From Pseudomonadota bacterium (lineage in GTDB: Bacteria; Pseudomonadota; Gammaproteobacteria; Steroidobacterales; Steroidobacteraceae): a DNA stretch of 64,000 nucleotides. This document shows, one piece after another, positions 17,557-25,717 of the stretch. The notes beneath the pieces were generated by a model, which saw only the letters and a list, made by a program, of their open reading frames with translations, was not told the origin of the DNA and did no database searches. The translations under genes and the position numbers were made by a program. Numbering within the stretch: position 1 is the stretch's first letter; the number at the start of each line of letters is the position of its first letter. Location: assembly GCA_963204835.1 (NCBI GenBank), contig CAUJHJ010000053.1, forward strand, positions 18,391-82,390, written 5' to 3'.

Positions 17557-20013
17557 TCAGCGAGCAGGGCCGCTCCAGGCCGGCGCGGGAAAGCCGTCCG
17601 CGCCGCGCCGCCAGGGCGCCCAGGCGAGCGCCACCTCGCCGATGGCAATGTCTCCCTTGCGGGGCGCGAGCGAACGGCGCTCGAGGGGTAGCGATTCCAG
17701 CTCAAAGGCGGCGCCGGCGGCTTTCAGCTCCGCCTCGCACTCCGCATCGAAATCCGCAAGCCGCTGTTGCAGGACCTCGACACTGTCCTCGGCCCGCGTG
17801 ACGTCCTCCTTCTCGCGCCCCACGCGCGTGGCGGTGCGCATCGCGGTCGCCGCGCGTCCTATGGTGGTCGCGCTGACCCGGCGGCGGCCAAAGAGCGCGC
17901 CGAGGACGGCCGAGCCGATGGAGACGGCCGTCTGCGTACGCTGCGCGGTGAGCTGGTCGCGCTCGCGGCCGACCCGTTCCCCGGCGCGACGCACTTGGTC
18001 CGCGAGAGTGGTGCGTTTCGCCGCGAACCGGTCGCGCACTTTCTCCACGGCGGCGTCACGCCGCTCGCGGGCGGCCTGCGCGAGCCGCGCGCGGAAATCG
18101 CCTTCGCCTTCGCCAGGGTTCGAGCTGAGATCGAGCGGCTTGCACTCGAACACGTCGCAGCGCGCCGTCTCGTAGAGCTGCGCGGCCAGTGACTTGCCCC
18201 ATGCGGCGTAGTTCTGGGCGCGCAGGGCAGCGGCGGGCAGCGCGCCGAACTGCGCACCGTCCTGCGCATTCTCGACGAGCGGCGGTGGCGAGCCATTGCC
18301 CGCGGCGGCTTCGGCCCACGCGGCCCCCTCGTCGGTGAGCGGCGCGAGCAGCGCGACGGTGCGCCAGGCGTCCACCTGCGCGCGCGCGTCCACGTAATGC
18401 AGCTTCGCGGTCCCGAGCACCATCGGGCGGTACTCGATCGGGCCGCTGCCCGAAGCCAGCGCGATGAAATGTTCGCGCACATCCGCTGGCAGCGCCGGTC
18501 GCGCGCTCGCCTCGCGCGCAGGGCCCGCCGCGGGCGGGGCCGTGGCAGCTGGGGCCGGGGCCGGTGTCGATGCGGATGGCGCGGCGCCGCTGCCCGCGCC
18601 CTTTCGGTCCTGCATCAGCCGCGCAATCTCGGGGCCGGTCAGGGGACCGCGCAGGTAGGACAGTGCCCAGCGCGACTGCATCAGGAGCGGCGAGTCGTCG
18701 TGCACATTGCGCATCAGGAAGACGCGCTGCGTCAGGCTGCCCATCAGCTTGTCGAGCGTGGCACGGCTGCCCGCCTCGCCGCCCGGCAGGGCGCTCTCGA
18801 GGCCGTCGAGCACGCGCTGCTTGTCGCGGTCGGTCTGCAGGCGGCCGATGAACCACGTGCCCGTGTTGCCGAGGCCCTTGTAGTCGAGATCGACGGGGTT
18901 TTGCGTCGCGAGCACGCAGCCGACGCCGAACGCGCGCGCCTGCTTCAGCAGCGTGAGCATCGGCAGCTTCGAGGGCGGCGATGCGGTCGGCGGGAAGTAG
19001 CCGAAGATCTCGTCCATGTAGAGGATGGCGCGCAGCGACGAGGTGCCCGACTGGCGTCGCATCCAGCCGATCAACTCGTTCAGCACGAGCGTGACGACGA
19101 ACATGCGCTCCGGGTCCGAAAGATGCGCGATCGAGATGATGCTGATGCGCGGCTTGCCCTCGGGCGTGAACAGCAGCCGCTGCGCGTCGAGCGGATCGCC
19201 CTCGAGCCAGGCGGAGAAACCGGGCGAGGCGAGCAGGTTGTTGAGCGCCATCGCGAGCGCGGTGCGCTCTTTCGCCGGGAAGAAGGTCTCGAGGTCGAGC
19301 GCACCCACCTTGTCCATCGGCGGCTTCTGGACGGCGGCGATCAGGCCGGCGAGGTCGAGGCCGCGATCGGCCGCCCACGCCCGCTCGATGATGTTCGAGA
19401 GGAGGATGTGCTCGCGGCTCTGCAGCGGATCGGCATCGCGGCCGACCAGCGACAGCAGCCCGCCGACCACGCCGCTGACGCGCTCGCGCAGCGCGGTCGG
19501 ATCGGCGCGCAGTTCCGCCGCGGGCGCATCGAGCGAACGCAGCACCGACAGCGGCAGACCGGTGCGCGCGCCCGGCGTGTAGATGGAGAGATCGACAGAC
19601 TTGCGCAGGCTCGCGATGCGCTCCGGCGACTGGTCCCAGTCGGCGAGGCCCTTGCGCCAGGTGCTCGCAACCGAAGCCGCGTAGTCGGGCACGGAGAGGT
19701 TCTTGCGCTTCGCGTCCGCCGGATCGACCCAGGCCTCGAAGTCGGCGGGGGCGAGCTGCGGGAACGTGAGCAGCAGGTTCGCAAGGTCGCCCTTCGGATC
19801 GATGCAGATGGCCGGTACGCCGTCGATGCCCGCTTCCTCGAGCATCGCGAGGCACAGGCCGGTCTTGCCGCTGCCGGTCATGCCAACGCACACGGCGTGG
19901 GTGGTCAGGTCGCGCGAGTCGTACAGCAGCGGCTCGGCGACGGCGGCCTTGCTGTCCGCGTCATAGGGCCGCCCGAGATAGAACGCGCCCAGTTTCTCGT
20001 AGTCGGTGCCCAC
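17557..20013 (-). CDS. HerA-like AAA+ ATPase with C-terminal coiled coil
   Basis: 818 residues from a GTG at 20013. Walker A GMTGSGKT is at 44-51, a Walker B region AILYMDEIFGY near 330, and VGCVLATQNPVDLDYKGLGNTGTW resembles the sensor region of HerA/VirB4-type pumps. A Pro/Ala linker (about 490-525) leads to a C-terminal part with Arg/Glu-rich heptads (about 640-760) likely to form a coiled coil. DNA or protein translocation is the family expectation; the exact role is unknown. It follows the 111-residue gene by 4 bp. Confidence 0.75.
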   Translation of the reverse strand: MGTDYEKLGAFYLGRPYDADSKAAVAEPLLYDSRDLTTHAVCVGMTGSGKTGLCLAMLEEAGIDGVPAICIDPKGDLANLLLTFPQLAPADFEAWVDPADAKRKNLSVPDYAASVASTWRKGLADWDQSPERIASLRKSVDLSIYTPGARTGLPLSVLRSLDAPAAELRADPTALRERVSGVVGGLLSLVGRDADPLQSREHILLSNIIERAWAADRGLDLAGLIAAVQKPPMDKVGALDLETFFPAKERTALAMALNNLLASPGFSAWLEGDPLDAQRLLFTPEGKPRISIISIAHLSDPERMFVVTLVLNELIGWMRRQSGTSSLRAILYMDEIFGYFPPTASPPSKLPMLTLLKQARAFGVGCVLATQNPVDLDYKGLGNTGTWFIGRLQTDRDKQRVLDGLESALPGGEAGSRATLDKLMGSLTQRVFLMRNVHDDSPLLMQSRWALSYLRGPLTGPEIARLMQDRKGAGSGAAPSASTPAPAPAATAPPAAGPAREASARPALPADVREHFIALASGSGPIEYRPMVLGTAKLHYVDARAQVDAWRTVALLAPLTDEGAAWAEAAAGNGSPPPLVENAQDGAQFGALPAAALRAQNYAAWGKSLAAQLYETARCDVFECKPLDLSSNPGEGEGDFRARLAQAARERRDAAVEKVRDRFAAKRTTLADQVRRAGERVGRERDQLTAQRTQTAVSIGSAVLGALFGRRRVSATTIGRAATAMRTATRVGREKEDVTRAEDSVEVLQQRLADFDAECEAELKAAGAAFELESLPLERRSLAPRKGDIAIGEVALAWAPWRRGADGFPAPAWSGPAR

Positions 20014-20017
20014 GGCG

Positions 20018-20353
20018 TTACTTGGGCAGATCGGCCTGCAGCCGCTTCTGGTGCTTGCGCGTGAGCTCGAGCAGCTTCGGCGTCATGCCGACATCCTCGA
20101 ACACGGGGTCGCCCTGGTCGTCGTGCGAAATCACCTTGCGGCCAGGCTCGTAGGGCATCGCGGCCGCGAGCTCGTCGAGCGCGACCGACAGCAGCTCGGT
20201 GATCAACTGTTCGCGCGTGCGCCCGGGAAACATGTCGGCGAGCGCCGCGAGGCGCGCGGCGGCATCGATTGGCAGGCGCACCGCGTACTCCGTCGCCGTT
20301 CGCGGCGAAGTGCCGCCGGCGCGCCATGCGTCGAGGAGTCCTCTGAAGTCCAC
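20018..20353 (-). CDS. Small conserved protein, partner of the HerA-like ATPase
   Basis: 111 residues. A beta strand (YAVRLPID, about 23-30) followed by two helices (AAARLAALADMFPG and TREQLITELLSVALDELAAAMP) looks like a ribbon-helix-helix module. The rest (GDPVFEDVGMTPKLLELTRKHQKRLQ) is helical. I recall similar proteins in pseudomonads annotated as 'type 1 pili tip component', but nothing here supports a pilus. The GTG at 20353 has GGAGG at 20363-20359. Its adjacency to the ATPase gene suggests that the two work together. Confidence 0.6.
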   Translation of the reverse strand: MDFRGLLDAWRAGGTSPRTATEYAVRLPIDAAARLAALADMFPGRTREQLITELLSVALDELAAAMPYEPGRKVISHDDQGDPVFEDVGMTPKLLELTRKHQKRLQADLPK

Positions 20354-20383
20354 GGCATCCTCCGGGGTCTTGGATGAGGTGCC

Positions 20384-20389
20384 ATTGTA
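20384..20389 (-). promoter_or_regulatory. Possible -10 element for the HerA-like operon
   Basis: The minus strand reads TACAAT (5 of 6), placing transcription start about 24 bp before the GTG at 20353. No convincing -35 is seen. The rest of the 226-bp divergent spacer (20354-20579) shows nothing else that I can support. Confidence 0.3.
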
Positions 20390-20579
20390 CCGATCGGCCG
20401 GAGGGCGCGGCAGCAGTCGTGGGGCGGGCGGCGGCGAGCGGTGCAGGGTTCAAAATGGAACGAGAGCTTGCGGCAGGCGTCAGATGGTTATCCAGGAGAC
20501 CAACCCAGGAACGCCGTGACACTTCACGCCGGCCAGTTGTTGGCCGTGTTCCGGGTTCGTCCTGCAACGAGGAGGCCCC

Positions 20580-21014
20580 ATGGCAGCCAACGGATCAGTT
20601 CGCACGATCATCGAGCGGCACAACGCGAGGGCAGTGCAGTGTTATGCGCAGGGGGATGTAGATACGCTCGTATCCCTGTTCTCCGTCGATGCATGGCAAA
20701 TGCCGCAGAACAATCCACCACTGGTGGGTCGTGGCGCCATTCGCGAATTCTGGCGCGCCGCGTTCAAGTGGGGGCGCTGGGAGTTCACCTTGGTCACGCA
20801 AACTGTGGAAGTCAGCGACCCCATTGCGGTTGAGCGTGGCAAGTATTCCCTGGCCTTCACGCCAGGTCCCGACGCACCACCCGGGGTGACCGGGTTTCAG
20901 GATCGCGGCAGCTACCTCGCACACTGGCGACATGATGCCGATGGGGAATGGCGTGTCGTCGCCGATGCTCCGGTGAGTGAGTTGCCGTTGCCACACCGGG
21001 TTCCCGAAACCTGA
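20580..21014 (+). CDS. SnoaL-like / NTF2-fold protein
   Basis: 144 residues with the DUF4440/SnoaL pattern: IIERHNARAVQCYAQGDVDTLVSLFSVDAWQMPQNNPPLVGRGAIREFWRAAF and a closing DGEWRVVAD. NTF2-fold proteins range from ketosteroid isomerase-like enzymes to binding proteins; no catalytic assignment is possible here. GGAGG at 20571-20575 precedes the ATG. Base composition looks less GC-rich than its neighbours, hinting at a different history. It is separate from the trp leader that begins 50 bp later. Confidence 0.7.
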   Translation: MAANGSVRTIIERHNARAVQCYAQGDVDTLVSLFSVDAWQMPQNNPPLVGRGAIREFWRAAFKWGRWEFTLVTQTVEVSDPIAVERGKYSLAFTPGPDAPPGVTGFQDRGSYLAHWRHDADGEWRVVADAPVSELPLPHRVPET

Positions 21015-21065
21015 CTGCCTGGTCAAGCCCGTGCGGGGGCATCGACCGCCGGCGTCTTGCCGCCA

Positions 21066-21094
21066 TTGACGCGCCAATCCCCGCTCGCCATACT
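21066..21094 (+). promoter_or_regulatory. Candidate trp operon promoter
   Basis: TTGACG (5 of 6) and CATACT (4 of 6) are separated by exactly 17 bp. Predicted transcription start is at about 21101, at or very near the leader peptide ATG, which would make the leader mRNA nearly leaderless. No CTAG-n4-CTAG TrpR operator is visible over this promoter. Confidence 0.5.
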
Positions 21095-21100
21095 GCCCGG

Positions 21101-21151
21101 ATGACCGCTCACGTTCACACGGCGCGCTGCTGGTGGTGGCGACACTCCTGA
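21101..21151 (+). CDS. trpL: trp operon leader peptide
   Basis: A 16-codon reading frame, MTAHVHTARCWWWRHS, with three consecutive Trp codons (21131-21139) followed three codons later by TGA. The enterobacterial trpL has the equivalent WWRTS ending. It lies between a promoter and an intrinsic terminator directly before trpE, which is the arrangement of ribosome-mediated attenuation: when charged tRNA-Trp is scarce the ribosome stalls at the Trp triplet and the terminator does not form. No clear Shine-Dalgarno precedes the ATG. Confidence 0.85.
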   Translation: MTAHVHTARCWWWRHS

Positions 21152-21251
21152 CGGGGTGGGCGCTGACGTGACCGACTAGTCCCAAGTCAACTAGCTTCAA
21201 GGTTCCGATACGGCAAGACCCATCTCCGTCACTGACGGCGATGGGTTTTTT
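21149..21251 (+). promoter_or_regulatory. trp attenuator: antiterminator and terminator
   Basis: Region 2 (TGACGGGGTGGG, 21149-21160) can pair with region 3 (CCCATCTCCGTCA, 21219-21231) through TGACGG/CCGTCA and TGGG/CCCA, which would block the terminator. A short CACTCC/GGGGTG hairpin (21143-21148 with 21153-21158) could act as region 1:2. ACTAG copies at 21175 and 21190 can form a further small stem in the loop. The pairings are read by eye, not by folding. Confidence 0.65.
21219..21251 (+). terminator. Intrinsic terminator of the trp attenuator
   Basis: CCCATC and CCGTC pair with GACGG and GATGGG, giving 11 bp with one mismatch and an ACT loop, followed by six T residues (21246-21251). 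It ends 35 bp before the trpE ATG, so it controls read-through rather than ending an upstream gene. Confidence 0.85.
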
Positions 21252-21286
21252 CATTGCGCGCAGGGTTGGACGCAGGGCGAAGACGA

Positions 21287-22672
21287 ATGCGAAAGACATA
21301 CGACATTGCGGGTGACCTCGATACGCCGGTCTCGGCGTTCATGAAGCTCGGTGCCTTCCAGCCGCGTTTCCTGCTCGAGAGCGTCGAGGGCGGGGAGCGG
21401 CTGGGCCGTTACTCCTTCATCGGGTTTGGCGACAGCGTGGAGTTCCGGCTCGACAGCGACGCGCTCTACCTCAATGGCGTGCGCGGTGAGGTGCCCGCCG
21501 ACCGCGACGCGCTGCTTGCGAGCCTGCGCGGAGCGCTCGCACGCGTCGCGCGCCCGCAGCCCGAGATCGCGCATGTGCCGCTCGCGGGTGGCCTCGTGGG
21601 TTATGCGGCCTACGATGTCGTGCGCTGGTTCGAGAAGCTGCCGGCGCACGCCCGCCCCGTGGCCGGTACGCCGCTGATGCACTATGTGGCGCCGCGCTCC
21701 ATGCTTGTCTTCGATCACCTGACGCGCGGCATTTCGGTGTTGCATGCCGGCCCCGAGAGCGAGCGCGAGTCGCTGCGGCGCGAGATCGTGCGCGCGCTGC
21801 GCGGCGGCCTGCCGAATGGCGCCGCGCGCGGCAGTCACGCGGCGCCCACGGCGTCGCTGTCGCGCGCGGACTATCTCGAGGGCGTCAAGCGCGCGAAGGA
21901 AGCGATCGCGGCGGGCGATGTCTACCAGCTCGTACTGTCGGCGAAGTTCTCCGGCCGCCACGATCTCGATCCCTTCCAGGTCTATCGCGCGCTGCGCCTG
22001 ATCAACCCTTCGCCCTATCTCTATTACTGCCGCCTCGGCGAGCACACGGTGGTGGGCTCTTCGCCCGAGGCGCTCGTGAAGCTGCAGGGCGGCGAGGCGC
22101 AACTGCGCCCGATCGCCGGCACGCGCCCGCGCGCGGATGATGCCGCGGTGGATGCGGCGCACGAGGCTGCGCTGCGCGCCGATCCGAAGGAGAACGCCGA
22201 GCACGTGATGCTGGTCGATCTTGCGCGCAACGACCTCGGGCGCGTCGCCGAGGCGGGCAGCGTGCGGGTCGAGCCGTATCGCGCGATCGAGCGCTACAGC
22301 CACGTGATGCACATGGTGAGCGGCGTGCAGGGCCGGCTTGCGCCGGGTCGCGATGCGTTCGACCTGTTCGCGGCCGCCTTTCCGGCCGGTACGCTCGTCG
22401 GCGCGCCGAAGGTGCGGGCGATGCAGTTGATCGATGAACTCGAGCCCGTGCGGCGCGGACTCTACGGCGGGACGATCGGCTACTTCGGCGCGCAGGGCGA
22501 CATGGACCAGGCGATCACGATCCGCACGCTCGTCTTCAAGGGCGATGAGTACAGCTTCCAGGCGGGCGCCGGCATCGTCGCCGACAGCGACCCCGACGCC
22601 GAGTACGACGAGGTGCGCGCCAAGGGCGCCGCGCTGGTGCGTGCGCTCGCGCTCGCGGAGGAGGGCCTGTGA
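21287..22672 (+). CDS. trpE: Anthranilate synthase component I
   Basis: 461 residues. It converts chorismate and ammonia to anthranilate, with ammonia from TrpG. The feedback-inhibition motif LLES is at 29-32, so Trp sensitivity is expected. The chorismate-binding core includes [64 protein letters not shown] and the final [16 protein letters not shown]. The ATG at 21287 is preferred to the in-frame TTG at 21254, which overlaps the attenuator T-tract. The N-terminus is somewhat shorter than in many TrpE proteins. Its stop overlaps trpG as GTGA. Confidence 0.96.
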   Translation: MRKTYDIAGDLDTPVSAFMKLGAFQPRFLLESVEGGERLGRYSFIGFGDSVEFRLDSDALYLNGVRGEVPADRDALLASLRGALARVARPQPEIAHVPLAGGLVGYAAYDVVRWFEKLPAHARPVAGTPLMHYVAPRSMLVFDHLTRGISVLHAGPESERESLRREIVRALRGGLPNGAARGSHAAPTASLSRADYLEGVKRAKEAIAAGDVYQLVLSAKFSGRHDLDPFQVYRALRLINPSPYLYYCRLGEHTVVGSSPEALVKLQGGEAQLRPIAGTRPRADDAAVDAAHEAALRADPKENAEHVMLVDLARNDLGRVAEAGSVRVEPYRAIERYSHVMHMVSGVQGRLAPGRDAFDLFAAAFPAGTLVGAPKVRAMQLIDELEPVRRGLYGGTIGYFGAQGDMDQAITIRTLVFKGDEYSFQAGAGIVADSDPDAEYDEVRAKGAALVRALALAEEGL

Positions 22673-23250
22673 GCACTCGCCTGCTGCTGATCGACAACTA
22701 CGATTCCTTCACCTACAACCTGGTGCAGGCTTTCATGGTGCTGGGCGCCGAGGTCATCGTGCATCGCAACGATGCGATCGACGTCGATGCGGCGCGCCGC
22801 ATGGCCCCGACCCACCTCTGCATTTCTCCGGGACCGGGCACGCCGCGCGATGCCGGCGTGTCGATGGACATGATCCGCGCGTTCGCGGGCCGGATCCCGG
22901 TGCTCGGCGTATGCCTCGGCCACCAGTCGATCGTCGAGGCGTTCGGCGGCGAGGTGGTGCGCGCGGGCCGGCTGATGCACGGCAAGACGTCCGAGATCGA
23001 GCACGACGGCCGCGGCGTGTTCGCCGGGCTGCCACAGCCCTGCGTCGTCGGCCGCTATCATTCGCTGATCGCGGCGCCGGCCTCGTTGCCCGCGGTGCTC
23101 GAAGTCACCGCACGCACGGCGCAAGGCGAAATCATGGGTGTGCGGCACCGGGAGCTCGACGTCGAGGGGGTGCAGTTCCATCCGGAAAGCGTGCTGACGC
23201 CGGATGGCCCGCGGCTGATGGCGAATTTCCTCGGTGTGCGCCATGCGTGA
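22669..23250 (+). CDS. trpG: Anthranilate synthase component II (glutamine amidotransferase)
   Basis: 193 residues from a GTG overlapping the trpE stop. Class I glutaminase with Cys82 in GVCLGHQ and the His171/Glu173 pair in QFHPES; the oxyanion region SPGPGTP is at 53-59. It releases ammonia from glutamine for TrpE. It could also serve aminodeoxychorismate synthase, as dual-use PabA/TrpG proteins do, but its position in the operon points to Trp synthesis. It overlaps trpD by 8 bp. Confidence 0.96.
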   Translation: MSTRLLLIDNYDSFTYNLVQAFMVLGAEVIVHRNDAIDVDAARRMAPTHLCISPGPGTPRDAGVSMDMIRAFAGRIPVLGVCLGHQSIVEAFGGEVVRAGRLMHGKTSEIEHDGRGVFAGLPQPCVVGRYHSLIAAPASLPAVLEVTARTAQGEIMGVRHRELDVEGVQFHPESVLTPDGPRLMANFLGVRHA

Positions 23251-24274
23251 GCTGTTGCAGCGGCTGATCGATCGCCAGGACCTCAATGAGCGGGATGCGG
23301 GCAGGCTGCTGGCCGCGTTGACTGATGCATCGACGCCGCCCGCGGTGGCCGGCGCGCTCGTCGCCGCCCTCCAGTCCAAGGGTGTCACGGCGCCCGAGCT
23401 GCGCGGCTTCGCCCTCGGCATGCGCGCGCTCGCGCGGCGTCCCGTGATCTCCGCGGGCGCGCCCACCGTCGACATCGTCGGCACCGGCGGTGATCGCTCG
23501 GGCAGCGTCAACATGTCGACCGGCAGCGCGCTGCTCGCGGCCGCCTGCGGGCTGCGTGTCGTCAAGCACGGCAACCGCTCGGTCTCGAGCCGCACCGGCA
23601 GCGCCGATGTGCTCGAGGCGCTTGGCCTCGAGCTGCCGCTCGACGAGCGCGCGGCGGGCTCGCTGCTCGATGCCTGCGGGTTCACCTATCTTTTTTCGCC
23701 GCACTTTCACCCGGCGATGAAGGCGATCGCGCCGGTGCGCGCGGCGCTCGGCGTGCGCACGATCTTCAACATCCTCGGACCGCTCGTGAATCCCGCCGAG
23801 CCCGCCTATCACCTGCTTGGTGCCTATAGCCCGGTCGTCGCGCGCCTGATGGCGGACGCCCTCGTGGACATGCCCATCGAGCGCGCCTTCGTCGTGCACG
23901 GCGCCGAGGGCTGGGACGAACCGACGCCGCTCGGACCTTTCGTGCTGTTCGACGTGCGCGGCGGCAGAGTCTCGCAGTCGCTGCGCGATCCGCTGGACGC
24001 GGGCCTGGCGCGATGTACCGCGGCGGATCTCGCGGGCGACGATGCGGCATTCAATGCCGCGAAGCTCACGCGCAGCCTGCGCGGCGCCGAGCAGGGCCCC
24101 GTGCGCGATGCACTCACCCTCGGCACCGGGCTCGCGCTCGAACTGATGGGCGAAGCGCGCAGCCTGCGCGACGGCATCGCGCTCGCGGGCGCTGCGATCG
24201 ACGACGGGCGTGCCGCGCGCGTGCTCGACGTGCTGGCAGGGCGCCGTGCGACGGTGGCGGGAGCGGGCGCATGA
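23243..24274 (+). CDS. trpD: Anthranilate phosphoribosyltransferase
   Basis: 343 residues. It transfers phosphoribose from PRPP to anthranilate. The PRPP-binding GTGGD is at 80-84, followed by the [14 protein letters not shown] helix and [21 protein letters not shown]. The usual sequence in the last motif is KHGNRAASS(R/K)SGSAD; the SVSSRT version here is a mild variant. The start is the ATG at 23243, inside the end of trpG. The ATGA overlap with trpC keeps the coupling. Confidence 0.96.
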   Translation: MRELLQRLIDRQDLNERDAGRLLAALTDASTPPAVAGALVAALQSKGVTAPELRGFALGMRALARRPVISAGAPTVDIVGTGGDRSGSVNMSTGSALLAAACGLRVVKHGNRSVSSRTGSADVLEALGLELPLDERAAGSLLDACGFTYLFSPHFHPAMKAIAPVRAALGVRTIFNILGPLVNPAEPAYHLLGAYSPVVARLMADALVDMPIERAFVVHGAEGWDEPTPLGPFVLFDVRGGRVSQSLRDPLDAGLARCTAADLAGDDAAFNAAKLTRSLRGAEQGPVRDALTLGTGLALELMGEARSLRDGIALAGAAIDDGRAARVLDVLAGRRATVAGAGA

Positions 24275-25113
24275 GCGTCGACTTCCTCGCCACGATGGCG
24301 GCCGCCAGCCGCGTGCGCGTGCGCGAGGCACTGATGGATTGCCCGCGCGCGGAGTTGGAGCGGCGCGCGCTGGCCTCGCCCGTGCCTCCGGCGCTGCGGC
24401 TTTCCCCGCAGGGCTTCGACATCATCGCGGAATGCAAGCTGCGCTCGCCGGCCGTCGGCGCGCTGCGCACCGCGTCGGAAGAAGACATCGCAGCGCGCGT
24501 GCAATCCTATGCGGCCGCAGGCGCGGCGGCCGTGTCCGTCCTGACCGAGCCGAGCCGCTTCGACGGCTCGCTCCTGCATCTCACGCAGGCGACGGCCGCG
24601 CTCGCGGCGGCACGGGTGCCCGCGATGCGCAAGGATTTCCTCGTCGATCCCTGCCAGGTATTCGAGGCGCGGCTCGCCGGCGCGGGCGGCATCCTCGTGA
24701 TCCTGCGCATGTTGTCGCGCGGCGAGATCGTGGCGCTGATGGAGGCTGCGGATGCACTCGGGCTCTTCGTGTTGCTCGAGGCGTTCGACGAGGGGGACAT
24801 CGATGTCGCGGGCGAGCTGGCCATCGGCGGCGCTGCCCCGGTAATGGTCGGGCTCAATTGCCGGGACCTTTCGACCCTGCAAGTCGTGCCGGGCCGGCTC
24901 GAAGAGCTGGCGACCCGCCTGCCAGCGCACCTGCCGCGGGTGGCGGAGAGCGGTCTCGACAGCGCGCAGGATGCCGCGCGCATCGCCGCGGCAGGTTACG
25001 ACCTCGCGCTCGTGGGCAGCGCCCTGATGAAGCACGCGACACCCGACGTCCTGCTGGCCGACATGCTGGCGGCGGGCCGCGGCGCGCGATCAGGGCTCTC
25101 GTCGCATGAATGA
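24271..25113 (+). CDS. trpC: Indole-3-glycerol phosphate synthase
   Basis: 280 residues, a single-domain TIM barrel (not fused to TrpF). It closes CdRP to indole-3-glycerol phosphate. Catalytic residues are in place: Glu54 and Lys56 in IIAECKLRSP, Lys121 in MRKDFLVD, the Glu of LLEAFDE, Asn in GLNCRDL and Glu in AESGL. The first motif, AECKLRSPAVG, departs from the common AE(V/I)K(K/R)ASPSKG but keeps the catalytic positions. It overlaps trpF by 8 bp. Confidence 0.95.
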   Translation: MSVDFLATMAAASRVRVREALMDCPRAELERRALASPVPPALRLSPQGFDIIAECKLRSPAVGALRTASEEDIAARVQSYAAAGAAAVSVLTEPSRFDGSLLHLTQATAALAAARVPAMRKDFLVDPCQVFEARLAGAGGILVILRMLSRGEIVALMEAADALGLFVLLEAFDEGDIDVAGELAIGGAAPVMVGLNCRDLSTLQVVPGRLEELATRLPAHLPRVAESGLDSAQDAARIAAAGYDLALVGSALMKHATPDVLLADMLAAGRGARSGLSSHE

Positions 25114-25714
25114 GGCGGCCCTGTGGGTGAAGATCTGCGGCGCGACGACACCCGATGCCGTGGCCGGCGCGATCGCGGCGGGCGCCGATGCGGTGGGGTT
25201 CGTCTTTGCGCCTTCGGTTCGGCGCGTCACGCCCGCGCAGGCCGCGCAGCTCGCGGCACCCGCGCGCGGCCGCCTGCGCTGCGTGGCTGTGATGCAGCAT
25301 CCGCAGACCGACGAGGTCGCGCAGGTGCTCGCGGAGTTCAGGCCCGACGTGCTGCAGACCGACTTGCAGGACCTTGCCGCGCTCGATCTGCCCGCGACGC
25401 TCGAGCGCCTGCCCGTCCTGCGTGCGGGGAGGGAGGCGCCGGCTTCGCTGCCGCCGCGCGCGGTGTTCGAGGGCCCCGTGAGTGGCGCGGGTGTCGCCCC
25501 CGACTGGGCCGGCGCGGTGGCCCTGCGATTGCGCGGTGTCGAGATCCTGCTCGCGGGCGGCCTGCGCGAGGCCAATGTCGATGCCGCCGTGCGCACCGTG
25601 CGACCATGGGGCGTGGATGTGTCGAGCGGCGTCGAGCGCGCGCCCGGCATCAAGGACATGGAACTGATTGCACGATTCGTGGCGGCGGCGCGCGCGGCCT
25701 GCCGGGAGGGCTGA
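25106..25714 (+). CDS. trpF: Phosphoribosylanthranilate isomerase
   Basis: 202 residues, a TIM barrel catalysing the Amadori rearrangement of PRA to CdRP. The catalytic base Cys11 is in VKICG. The usual general acid Asp, before the Gly-rich loop, appears to be Glu122 (AVFEGPVSGAGVAPDW). GVDVSSGVE and PGIKD near the C-terminus form the phosphate-binding part. Whether Glu is a lineage-typical replacement or an alignment shift needs a family alignment. trpB begins 3 bp after the stop with GGGAGG just before it. Confidence 0.93.
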   Translation: MNEAALWVKICGATTPDAVAGAIAAGADAVGFVFAPSVRRVTPAQAAQLAAPARGRLRCVAVMQHPQTDEVAQVLAEFRPDVLQTDLQDLAALDLPATLERLPVLRAGREAPASLPPRAVFEGPVSGAGVAPDWAGAVALRLRGVEILLAGGLREANVDAAVRTVRPWGVDVSSGVERAPGIKDMELIARFVAAARAACREG

Positions 25715-25717
25715 AAG

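Noticed and set aside
17557..20353. HerA-like ATPase as part of a defence system
   Set aside because: No Sir2, nuclease or other effector gene is adjacent and neighbours are housekeeping; kept only as a low-level finding about an unknown pair.
21175..21194. Two ACTAG copies resembling a TrpR operator
   Set aside because: The TrpR operator needs CTAG-n4-CTAG near the promoter; here the gap is 11 bp and the site lies inside the leader RNA, downstream of the leader peptide.
23691..23696. TTTTTT run in trpD as a terminator
   Set aside because: It is inside the coding frame with no GC-rich stem before it.
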